From the NCBI GenBank assembly GCA_003695135.1, contig RFIR01000308.1, positions 1-6,648 on the forward strand: a stretch of DNA of 6,648 bases, given 5' to 3'. The first letter of the stretch is position 1. Each line of letters opens with the position of its first letter. Positions 1 to 5,731 of the stretch are shown here, one piece after another. Position numbers and translations under genes: made by a program. Origin of the DNA: Alphaproteobacteria bacterium. GTDB lineage: Bacteria; Pseudomonadota; Alphaproteobacteria; Rhodobacterales; Rhodobacteraceae. The notes below the pieces were generated by a model. That model did not search any database and was not told where the DNA came from. It saw only the letters and a program-made list of their open reading frames with translations.

Positions 1-111
1 CATGACCGACCGGCGAAGATCGAGAACCAGCAGGTGGTCGGGCGGCTGGGCATGACCGTGCCGGGACCGATGACCGAGACCCTGCCCAACCGGCAGTGGT
101 TCCCCGCCTGA
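1..111 (+). CDS. C-terminal end of an unidentified protein (partial)
   Basis: Frame 1 is open from the left edge to a TGA at 109-111, giving 36 residues that end in LPNRQWFPA. The start lies outside the window. The piece is hydrophilic with no membrane segment or recognisable motif, and I cannot assign it to a family. Codon use is rich in G/C at third positions like the genes to the right, which supports real coding sequence. It is on the same strand as the lactonase-hydrolase fusion, with a 157-base gap containing strong inverted repeats. It may therefore be an upstream member of the same operon, or a separate unit ended by the hairpin. Function unknown. Confidence 0.6.
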   Translation, partial: HDRPAKIENQQVVGRLGMTVPGPMTETLPNRQWFPA

Positions 112-118
112 GGAGGGA

Positions 119-178
119 GGGCATGCGACCGCCCGATCAGGGTATGCGCCCGCCTGTGGGGCGGGCGGGCGCATGCCC
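119..178 (+). repeat. Tandem 21-base repeat with alternative hairpins (terminator or attenuator candidate)
   Basis: Two copies of a 15-base arm, at 119-133 and 140-154, match at 13 of 15 positions and lie 21 bases apart. Each is complementary at 14 of 15 positions to the single arm at 164-178; the odd pair for the nearer copy is a G-U wobble in RNA. The nearer copy makes a 15-bp stem with a 9-base loop. The farther copy could make a competing stem. No T-run follows, so it is not a textbook intrinsic terminator. It could end transcription of the upstream gene, protect an mRNA end, or act as a switch in the leader of the fusion gene. The pairing is seen directly; the role is inferred. Confidence 0.5.
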
Positions 179-268
179 GGTTCGCTTCGCTCTCCGGGCG
201 GGTGAGCCCGATCGGACGCAAGATGCTCCACATGCCGGGACCGGTCCGTTGGAGAAAGGCTTGAGACC

Positions 269-1837
269 ATGGCACATGTCGCGACCGACCCTCGTTTCAC
301 CGCGCTGATCGACGTGAATGCACCGGTGAGCCAGCTCGGCTCGGGCTTCACCTTCACCGAGGGGCCGATCTGGCACCCGGTCGAGAAGCACCTCCTGTTT
401 TCCGACATGCCGGCCGATGTGCGGCGGCGCTGGACGCCCGATGGCCGCGTCGAGGAGGTGATGCGCCCCTCCAACAAGGGCAACGGCATGACCTATGATG
501 CCGAGCTCAACCTCCTGGTCTGCGAGCATGCCACCAGCTCGGTCGCCCGCTTTCTCCCCGATGGCCGCCGCGAGGTGCTCGCCAGCCATTTCGAGGGCCG
601 GGAGCTCAACTCGCCCAACGACATCTGCGTGAAATCCGACGGCAGCATCTATTTCACCGACCCCACCTATGGCCGCATGCCGCATTTCGGTGTCGAGCGC
701 CCGCTGCAGCAGGGCTTTCAAGGTGTCTACATGCTGCCGCCGGGGCATCGGCCGGGCGACGAGGCGGTACTGGTCTCGGACCGCTACATGTTCACCCAGC
801 CCAACGGGCTGTGCTTCTCGCCCTGCGAGAAGTTCATGTGGGTGAACGATACCGAGCAGGCCAATATCCGCATGTTCGATGTCGGCCCGGACGGAAGGCT
901 GCGCAATGCCCGCATCTTCGCCAGCGGCATCCGGGACGCGCTGCGCCCCGGCGTGCCGGACGGGATGAAGGCCGACAGGGACGGCAATGTCTATGTCACC
1001 GCGCCGGGCGGGGTGTGGGTCTATTCCTTCGACGGCATCAAGCTGGGCGAGATCCACGTCCCGGAACAGGTGGCCAACCTGCACTGGGGCGGGGACAACT
1101 GGGACCGGCTGTTCTTCTGCGCCACCACCGGGCTTTACGCGGTGCAGACCAGGACGCGCGGCCGGGCCGAGCCGTTCATGACGCCGAATGCCGCCTCGCC
1201 GCAGCAGCAGGCAGCACCCGCAACGGACGGGCTGCGCATCGCACCGCGCCGGACCGCGCTGATCATCCAGGACATGCAGAACGACGTGATCACCGAGGGC
1301 GGCGCCTTCGCCGACAGCGGCGCGCCCACCCATGCGCGCGAACAGGATGTGGTCGCCAATCTCCGCCGTCTGGCCGAGGCCTGCCGCCGCGCCGGGGTGA
1401 CGGTCATCCATGTCTGGTTCGTCTGCGAGCCGGGCCACCCGGCGCTGCCGCAGAATTGCGGACTCTATCGCGGGCTGAAGCAGGCAAATGCGCTGGTGCG
1501 CGGGACATGGGGCGCGGCGCCGGTGGCGGGGCTGGAGCCGCAGAGCGGCGATCTGGTGGTGGAGAAGATGACCATGAGCGCCTGGCCCTCCTCGCGGCTG
1601 GAAAGCTACCTCGCCGGCGGGGGCATCGACACGCTCATCAACACCGGCGCCTGGACCAACATGAGTGTGGAACACACCGCCCGCACCGCCGCTGACAAGG
1701 GTTTCCGCGTGATCGTGCCGGAAAACGCCTGCTCGACGATGAATGCCGACTGGCATCGCGCCTCGATCGGCTTTGCCATGCAGAACGTGGCCGAGGTGAC
1801 CGATGTCGATGCGGTCATCGCGGCGCTGGGGGGCTGA
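269..1837 (+). CDS. SMP-30/gluconolactonase-like beta-propeller fused to an isochorismatase-like hydrolase domain
   Basis: One uninterrupted 522-residue frame carries two enzyme domains. Residues about 20-300 match the SMP-30/gluconolactonase/LRE propeller, a metal-dependent lactonase family. Candidate metal and active-site residues are Glu31 (TEGPIWH), Asn114 and Asn117 (LNSPND), Asn179 (QPNGL) and Asp231 (VPDGMKAD). A Pro/Gln/Ala-rich linker at about 305-324 leads to an isochorismatase-like hydrolase domain at about 325-522. There Asp335 (IIQDMQND) and Lys433 (VVEKM) fit the usual Asp-Lys-Cys triad, but the Cys position holds Ser466 (TNMSVEHTAR). Cys487 (ENACST) matches a common non-catalytic motif further on. 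No signal peptide is seen, so it is probably cytoplasmic. The ATG follows a purine-rich site, GGAGAAAGG, at 251-259. Single-domain lactonases of this type are about 290-310 residues and single hydrolases about 180-220, so the length equals one of each. Substrates are unknown. Domain calls are firm; joint action on one substrate is inferred. Confidence 0.9.
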   Translation: MAHVATDPRFTALIDVNAPVSQLGSGFTFTEGPIWHPVEKHLLFSDMPADVRRRWTPDGRVEEVMRPSNKGNGMTYDAELNLLVCEHATSSVARFLPDGRREVLASHFEGRELNSPNDICVKSDGSIYFTDPTYGRMPHFGVERPLQQGFQGVYMLPPGHRPGDEAVLVSDRYMFTQPNGLCFSPCEKFMWVNDTEQANIRMFDVGPDGRLRNARIFASGIRDALRPGVPDGMKADRDGNVYVTAPGGVWVYSFDGIKLGEIHVPEQVANLHWGGDNWDRLFFCATTGLYAVQTRTRGRAEPFMTPNAASPQQQAAPATDGLRIAPRRTALIIQDMQNDVITEGGAFADSGAPTHAREQDVVANLRRLAEACRRAGVTVIHVWFVCEPGHPALPQNCGLYRGLKQANALVRGTWGAAPVAGLEPQSGDLVVEKMTMSAWPSSRLESYLAGGGIDTLINTGAWTNMSVEHTARTAADKGFRVIVPENACSTMNADWHRASIGFAMQNVAEVTDVDAVIAALGG

Positions 1838-1854
1838 CGCCCCGCTTCAGCCCC
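1830..1854. terminator. Shared hairpin between convergent genes
   Basis: An 8-bp perfect inverted repeat, GGGGCTGA at 1830-1837 and TCAGCCCC at 1847-1854, encloses a 9-base loop. The TGA stop of the + strand fusion gene and the TGA stop of the - strand MFS gene are the matching innermost ends of the two arms. Only 9 bases separate the genes, so this is the only place for a bidirectional terminator. There is no T-run on either side, so termination by this element alone is uncertain. Confidence 0.4.
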
Positions 1855-3061
1855 GGTGCCGGCGCAGGAGCCGGCCGATCAGGAAGCTGGTGCGCGGGGT
1901 GTAGTGATAGGCGGTACGCTCGGCGGCAGCCGGCCGGCGGGTCATGCGGTAGAAGCCGAACAGGATCAGCAGCGCATGCGCGGCCGAAATCAGCCAGAAC
2001 AGCGCCGCGGGGCCCTGCAGCGCGACCAGATAGGAGGCCAGGGTGGGCGCGAAGATCGCGCCGATGCCATAGAGAAACAGCATCGCCGCATTGAGATCGG
2101 TCCGGGTCTCGGCATCGGCATAATCGTTGGCATGCGCGGCCGAGACCGAGAACACCGGCCAGGTCACGAAGCCGAAGGCGAAGATCGCCGCATAGGCTGC
2201 GTTGCCCGCCGGCGCCAGAACGGCAATCGACGTGCAGACGATCGCCGCCGCGGCCGACACCCCGATCAGCACCCAGCGCCGGTCGAACTTGTCGGCGAGC
2301 CAGCCGACCGGTATCTGGCTCAGCGCCCCGCCCAGCACGGCGGCGGCGAGATAGAAACCGATCTCGGAGGGGCGAAGCCCGATCTCGGTGCCATAGATCG
2401 GCCCGACCATGCGGAAGGCCGGGCTGGTCACGCCGGAGACCATGATCCCGGCCACGCCCAGCGGCGACAGCCGGATCGCCAGCATCGGCCGCATCCGCGG
2501 CGCCTCGGGCGTCTCCGGTTCGGTCTGGTTGGTCAGGGTCAGCGGCAACAGGCAGGCGATGCAGAGAATGGTCAGGATATTGTAGGAGACATAGGCCGCC
2601 GGCTCGAGCACCGCGACCAGGGTCTGGGCCAGCATCGAGGCCCCCATGTCGACCATGCGGTAGACGCCGAGGACACGACCGCGGATGGCGTTGGTGAGCT
2701 TGGCCTGCATCCACACCTCTGTGACGGTATAGGCGCCGGCAACCGCGAAGCCCGTCAGTACACGAAGCGCCGCCCAGAAATGGGCATCGAACCACAGCGG
2801 ATGCGCCACCGCCCCGGCGGCCCCCACCGCGGCGAAGGCGGCGAAGGCGCGGATGTGGCCGATCGCCCCCATCAGCCGCGGGGCCAGCCAGCAGCCGATG
2901 AAGAAGCCGACGAAATGCCCCGAGCCGAGCAGCCCGATCTGGGTGGTGGTGAAGCCCCGGGCGATGCCGCTCAGCGCATCGAGCGGGCCCAGCCCGCCCG
3001 AGCCGAGCTGCACGAGTGCAATCGAAAGGAACAGGGCGGCAAACGAGATGGCGAGGCGCAT
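1847..3061 (-). CDS. MFS transporter, YcaD-like, 12 membrane segments
   Basis: Starting at the ATG at 3061, the protein has 404 residues with about twelve hydrophobic segments, usual for a major facilitator carrier. It acts in the inner membrane. The loop between segments 8 and 9 has the conserved MFS motif GWLADKFDRR (253-262); the equivalent loop between segments 2 and 3 (about 59-73) is degenerate. The stretch around 114-147 (TEVWMQAKLTNAIRGR, then GVYRMVDMG) resembles the YcaD-type group of uncharacterised carriers. A short basic tail follows segment 12. The frame is open to a TTG at 3145, but the extra 28 residues are Arg-rich and unlike an MFS start, while the ATG at 3061 leads straight into the first membrane helix and has AGGA about ten bases upstream. 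It is convergent with the fusion gene and divergent from the ABC transporter. Substrate and direction are unknown. Confidence 0.85.
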   Translation of the reverse strand: MRLAISFAALFLSIALVQLGSGGLGPLDALSGIARGFTTTQIGLLGSGHFVGFFIGCWLAPRLMGAIGHIRAFAAFAAVGAAGAVAHPLWFDAHFWAALRVLTGFAVAGAYTVTEVWMQAKLTNAIRGRVLGVYRMVDMGASMLAQTLVAVLEPAAYVSYNILTILCIACLLPLTLTNQTEPETPEAPRMRPMLAIRLSPLGVAGIMVSGVTSPAFRMVGPIYGTEIGLRPSEIGFYLAAAVLGGALSQIPVGWLADKFDRRWVLIGVSAAAAIVCTSIAVLAPAGNAAYAAIFAFGFVTWPVFSVSAAHANDYADAETRTDLNAAMLFLYGIGAIFAPTLASYLVALQGPAALFWLISAAHALLILFGFYRMTRRPAAAERTAYHYTPRTSFLIGRLLRRHRG

Positions 3062-3182
3062 GAGGCGCGATCCTGACCGCCGATCCGCCGACCGTCGCGT
3101 CCGATGGCGACCCCGGCATGTCGAAAAAGGGATGGCCCCTCCCAACCGTATTGCGCGCGGTCATCCTGCGCCGAAGCCCTCA

Positions 3183-3258
3183 AGGGTGCGCATTCATGGC
3201 GCACCATGGCGCCACGGCGCCGGATCGCGTGCATCGGCGCGCCATGAATGCGCGCCCT
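3183..3258. repeat. Long imperfect inverted repeat, REP-like
   Basis: The arm at 3183-3202 and the arm at 3239-3258 are complementary at 19 of 20 positions, including a perfect 15-bp core, GCGCATTCATGGCGC (3188-3202). The 36-base spacer contains smaller palindromes: GGCGCC twice (3208-3213, 3216-3221) and CCATGG. Read on the - strand the element begins GTAGGGCGCGCATTCAT, which resembles the conserved heads of repetitive extragenic palindromes, but I cannot count genomic copies from here. It lies about 120 bases upstream of the MFS start. It could be a REP/BIME element, a cruciform or an operator. The inverted repeat is certain; its class is inferred. Confidence 0.55.
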
Positions 3259-3333
3259 ACAGGTGTTGCGGCCAGACCCCGGCGTTGCGCTCGGGCGCCG
3301 CGAAATGCGGCGCCACATGCGCTCTTCTTACCT

Positions 3334-3491
3334 TCACTGTTGATTGATAAATATTGATTGCAAATTTATTTTCTAATTATTTTACGCGACTGTGAAACCT
3401 ATTTCTACGAAGCCTTGTGCATTAAAGATCATTTCCGGCATCAATGTTTTTCAGAGATCTCTTCCGGTCAATATCTTGTAATCAACAGTGA
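3334..3491. repeat. AT-rich island bounded by 12-base inverted repeats
   Basis: TCACTGTTGATT at 3334-3345 is the exact reverse complement of AATCAACAGTGA at 3480-3491. The 158 bases they bound contain 52 G or C (33%), against roughly two-thirds in the rest of the window. Inside are a second TTGATTG (3340-3346 and 3354-3360), a 10-base palindrome AGAGATCTCT (3453-3462) and two TTCCGG-led half-repeats (3433, 3462). No target-site duplication is obvious in the flanks. It could be a small non-autonomous insertion (MITE-like), a horizontally acquired scrap, or an AT-rich promoter/silencer-binding region for the flanking divergent genes. The repeat and composition are seen directly; the origin is inferred. 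Confidence 0.5.
3448..3477 (+). promoter_or_regulatory. Weak sigma70-like promoter candidate for the ABC transporter
   Basis: TTTTCA (3448-3453) and TATCTT (3472-3477) match the -35 and -10 consensus at four of six positions each with an 18-base spacer, within the AT-rich island and pointing to the ABC gene. A second weak pair, TTGATT (3354-3359) and TATTTT (3378-3383), also has an 18-base spacer. AT-rich sequence yields such matches by chance, so this is only a candidate. If used, the mRNA leader would be about 320 bases long and include the hairpin at 3621-3653. Confidence 0.2.
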
Positions 3492-3620
3492 CAATATGAA
3501 AAACGTTACCAGCGTGAAAAATTCGCAGCGCCCGAGCGCCCGACAAGATCTGGCCGACGAAGTTTCGCAGCGGTCTCCCGGAACATGTCGCGTAGCATTC
3601 CATTCACTCCGATACCCGGC

Positions 3621-3653
3621 ATCGGCTCACGCCTCCCGGACGCGTGAGCCGAT
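3621..3653 (+). promoter_or_regulatory. Perfect 12-bp hairpin upstream of the ABC transporter
   Basis: ATCGGCTCACGC (3621-3632) pairs perfectly with GCGTGAGCCGAT (3642-3653) around a 9-base loop. It lies about 150 bases before the ABC start. The downstream bases are not a T-run, so it is not a standard intrinsic terminator. It could be an operator for a dimeric regulator, a structured mRNA leader, or a terminator for a transcript begun in the AT-rich island. Role unknown. Confidence 0.4.
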
Positions 3654-3800
3654 TGCGTACGACATGCTCCGGGATGGCCCTCACCCACGGGGATATTCAT
3701 GCAAACCGGAAACGGGGTGATTGCCCCCGGCGATACCCGCCAGCCTTGCCCTGACGCCGCCACCGCTTTATGTCGCAGGGAAGTTTCCCGGGGGGCGTGC

Positions 3801-5579
3801 ATGCCAGAGGCAAAACCGGAAGAACGGGCCGGAGCGAAGACGATCGGGCCTCTGAGGGGACTTGCCCCCTTCCTGATGCGCTATCGCGGCAATGTGCTGG
3901 CCGCGCTGGCCGCGCTGACGGTGACTGCGACCCTGTCGCTTGTCCTGCCACTGGCGGTGCGGCGGGTGATCGACGGCTTCTCGGCCGAAAGCGCGGCGCT
4001 GATGGATGCCTATTTCGCCGCCGCCATCGCCATTGCCGCGCTGCTGGCGCTGGGCACGGCGGCGCGGTTCTGGCTGGTCACCCGGCTGGGCGAGCGGGTG
4101 GTGGCCGACATCCGCAAGGCGGTCTATGACCGGGTGATCGGCATGAGCCCGGCCTTCTACGAGCGGCTGATGACGGGCGAGGTGCTGAGCCGGCTGACCA
4201 CCGACACCACGCTGATCCAGTCGGTGGTCGGCTCCTCGGTCTCGGTGGCGCTGCGCAACGTGCTGATGTTTTTCGGCGGGCTGGTGTTCATGCTGGCCAC
4301 CAGCCCGAAACTCACCGGGCTGGCGCTGCTGCTGGTGCCGCTGGTCATCGTGCCGATCCTGGCGCTGGGCCGGCGGCTGCGGCGGCTGTCGCGCGAAAGC
4401 CAGGACCGCATCGCCGACAGCTCGGCCATGGCCTCGGAGACGCTGCTCGCGGCGCAAACCGTGCAGGCCTATACCCATGAGACACAGAGCCGGCGCGAAT
4501 TCGCCGGGCTGACCGAGCGGGCCTATCGCACCGCGCTGCGGCGCACATCCGTCCGTGCCGGGATGACCGCGATCATCATCTTCCTGGTCTTCACCGGCGT
4601 GGTCGGGGTGCTGTGGATCGGCGCGCGCGACGTGCGTGCGGGGGCGATGAGCGCGGGCGAGCTGGTGCAGTTCGTCATCTATTCGGTGATGGTGTCGGGA
4701 TCGGTCGCCGCGTTGTCGGAGATCTGGGGCGAGCTTCTGCGCGCCGCAGGCGCCACCGAGCGGCTGGTCGAGCTCTTGACCGCGGAAGACCCGATCGCCG
4801 ATCCGGCCCGGCCGAAGCCGCTGCCGCCGCCACAGGGCCGGGTCGAATTCGAGGATGTCTGCTTCTCCTATCCCGCGCGGCCGGGCGTCTCGGCGCTGGT
4901 CGATTTCTCGCTCGCGGTGGAGCCGGGCGAGACGGTGGCGCTGGTCGGCCCCTCGGGTGCGGGCAAGACCACGGTGTTCCAGCTGCTCTTGCGCTTCTAC
5001 GATCCGGTCTCCGGCACGGTGCGGCTCGACGGGGTCGATCTGCGCGCGCTGCGCGCCGAGGAGCTGCGCACCCGCTTCGCGCTGGTCCCGCAGGAGCCGG
5101 TGATCTTCGCGACGACCGCGCGCGAGAACATCCGCTTCGGCCGCCCCGATGCCAGCGATGCCGAGATCGAGGAGGCGGCGCGCGCGGCGGCGGCGCATGA
5201 CTTCATCGCGCGGCTGCCGGAGGGATATGACAGCCAGCTCGGCGAGCGCGGGGTGATGCTGTCGGGCGGCCAGCGCCAGCGCATCGCCATTGCGCGTGCC
5301 ATCCTGCGCGATGCACCGATCCTGCTCCTGGACGAGGCGACATCGGCGCTCGATGCCGAGAGCGAGCGCGCGGTGCAGGAGGCGGTGGAGCGCCTGTCGG
5401 CCGAGCGCACCACCATCGTCATCGCCCACCGGCTGGCCACGGTGAAGAAGGCCGACCGCATCGTGGTGATGCAGGAGGGCCGCATCGTCGCCTCCGGCAC
5501 CCATGACAGCCTGGTGGCCGAGGACGGGCTCTATGCAAGGCTGGCGCGGCTGCAGTTCACCGACGGGATGGCGGCCTGA
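3801..5579 (+). CDS. ABC half-transporter, MsbA/BmrA-type, fused permease and ATPase
   Basis: From the ATG at 3801 the product has 592 residues: six membrane segments (about 30-57, 71-94, 147-166, 171-190, 257-275, 291-312) followed by an ATPase domain. The ATPase has a Tyr357 A-loop, Walker A GPSGAGKT (383-390), Q-loop Gln431, signature LSGGQ (487-491), Walker B ILLLDE with Asp511 and catalytic Glu512, D-loop SALD (515-518) and His543. All catalytic elements are intact, so it should work as a homodimeric (or heterodimeric) exporter in the inner membrane, as known for this class. It resembles the MsbA-related group of alphaproteobacterial exporters rather than lipid A flippase MsbA itself; the substrate could be a lipid, drug or peptide. 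An in-frame ATG at 3699 would add 34 residues unlike family N-termini. I prefer 3801 because MPEAKPEERAG followed by PFLMRYRG is a typical start; its ribosome site is only a G-run at 3790-3795. Confidence 0.93.
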   Translation: MPEAKPEERAGAKTIGPLRGLAPFLMRYRGNVLAALAALTVTATLSLVLPLAVRRVIDGFSAESAALMDAYFAAAIAIAALLALGTAARFWLVTRLGERVVADIRKAVYDRVIGMSPAFYERLMTGEVLSRLTTDTTLIQSVVGSSVSVALRNVLMFFGGLVFMLATSPKLTGLALLLVPLVIVPILALGRRLRRLSRESQDRIADSSAMASETLLAAQTVQAYTHETQSRREFAGLTERAYRTALRRTSVRAGMTAIIIFLVFTGVVGVLWIGARDVRAGAMSAGELVQFVIYSVMVSGSVAALSEIWGELLRAAGATERLVELLTAEDPIADPARPKPLPPPQGRVEFEDVCFSYPARPGVSALVDFSLAVEPGETVALVGPSGAGKTTVFQLLLRFYDPVSGTVRLDGVDLRALRAEELRTRFALVPQEPVIFATTARENIRFGRPDASDAEIEEAARAAAAHDFIARLPEGYDSQLGERGVMLSGGQRQRIAIARAILRDAPILLLDEATSALDAESERAVQEAVERLSAERTTIVIAHRLATVKKADRIVVMQEGRIVASGTHDSLVAEDGLYARLARLQFTDGMAA

Positions 5580-5590
5580 GCGCCCGGCAG

Positions 5591-5611
5591 CGGCGGCAAA
5601 GGCTTGCGCCG
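5591..5611 (+). terminator. Possible hairpin terminator after the ABC gene
   Basis: CGGCGGCAA (5591-5599) pairs with TTGCGCCG (5604-5611) as an 8-bp stem with one bulged G and a 4-base loop, starting 11 bases after the ABC stop. There is no T-run, so it could also be a stabilising 3' stem. The remaining gap up to 5731 holds no gene and only very weak promoter-like matches. Confidence 0.3.
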
Positions 5612-5731
5612 GCCCGCCACGCCACGCTATCACCGGAAACGGCACGGGAGAGCCGCACCGATGGCAGCGTCTCCCCTGCATGTGACCAAGAATTCCGGGG
5701 GTTCGCTCCGGAGACCAGCAGAGAGGAAGAC

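Larger units (their letters stand above)
3062..3800. other. 739-base divergent intergenic region
   Basis: This separates the start of the - strand MFS gene from the start of the + strand ABC transporter. I see no convincing gene in it. From left to right it holds a GC-rich part with a long inverted repeat (3183-3258), a sharp AT-rich island (3334-3491) and a return to GC-rich sequence with a strong hairpin (3621-3653). A 9-base direct repeat, TTCGCAGCG, occurs at 3522-3530 and 3564-3572. Open frames here (for example 3358-3720 on + and 3506-3802 on -) translate to low-complexity, Arg/Pro/Ser-rich or mixed sequences that cross the repeats and lack family motifs. The region probably holds the promoters of both flanking genes, or the remains of an inserted element. 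Confidence 0.6.

Noticed and set aside
137..1756. Long open frame on the - strand (539 codons) opposite the lactonase-hydrolase fusion
   Set aside because: Its translation is His/Arg/Gly-rich without family motifs, and it mirrors a gene with clear domains; GC-rich third positions keep the opposite strand open.
1856..3076. Long open frame on the + strand opposite the MFS gene
   Set aside because: The translation is rich in Gln, Arg, Gly and Asp with no fold signature, while the - strand shows twelve membrane helices and an MFS motif.
3062..3145. N-terminal extension of the MFS gene from a TTG at 3145
   Set aside because: The added 28 residues are Arg/Ser-rich and lie before a typical MFS first helix; the ATG at 3061 is a better start.
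3522..3572. Direct repeat TTCGCAGCG as a possible CRISPR or iteron array
   Set aside because: Only two 9-base copies are present, with no regular spacing or further units.
3358..3720. 120-codon + strand frame starting with TTG in the AT-rich island
   Set aside because: No family motif, crosses the boundary repeat and the 12-bp hairpin, changes composition midway and has no clear ribosome site.
3506..3802. 98-codon - strand frame before the ABC gene
   Set aside because: Composition is mixed and Arg/Gly/Pro-rich, it spans the perfect hairpin, and no family resemblance is seen.
3768..5681. 637-codon open frame on the - strand opposite the ABC exporter
   Set aside because: Low-complexity His/Gln/Arg-rich translation; the + strand has all ABC ATPase motifs.
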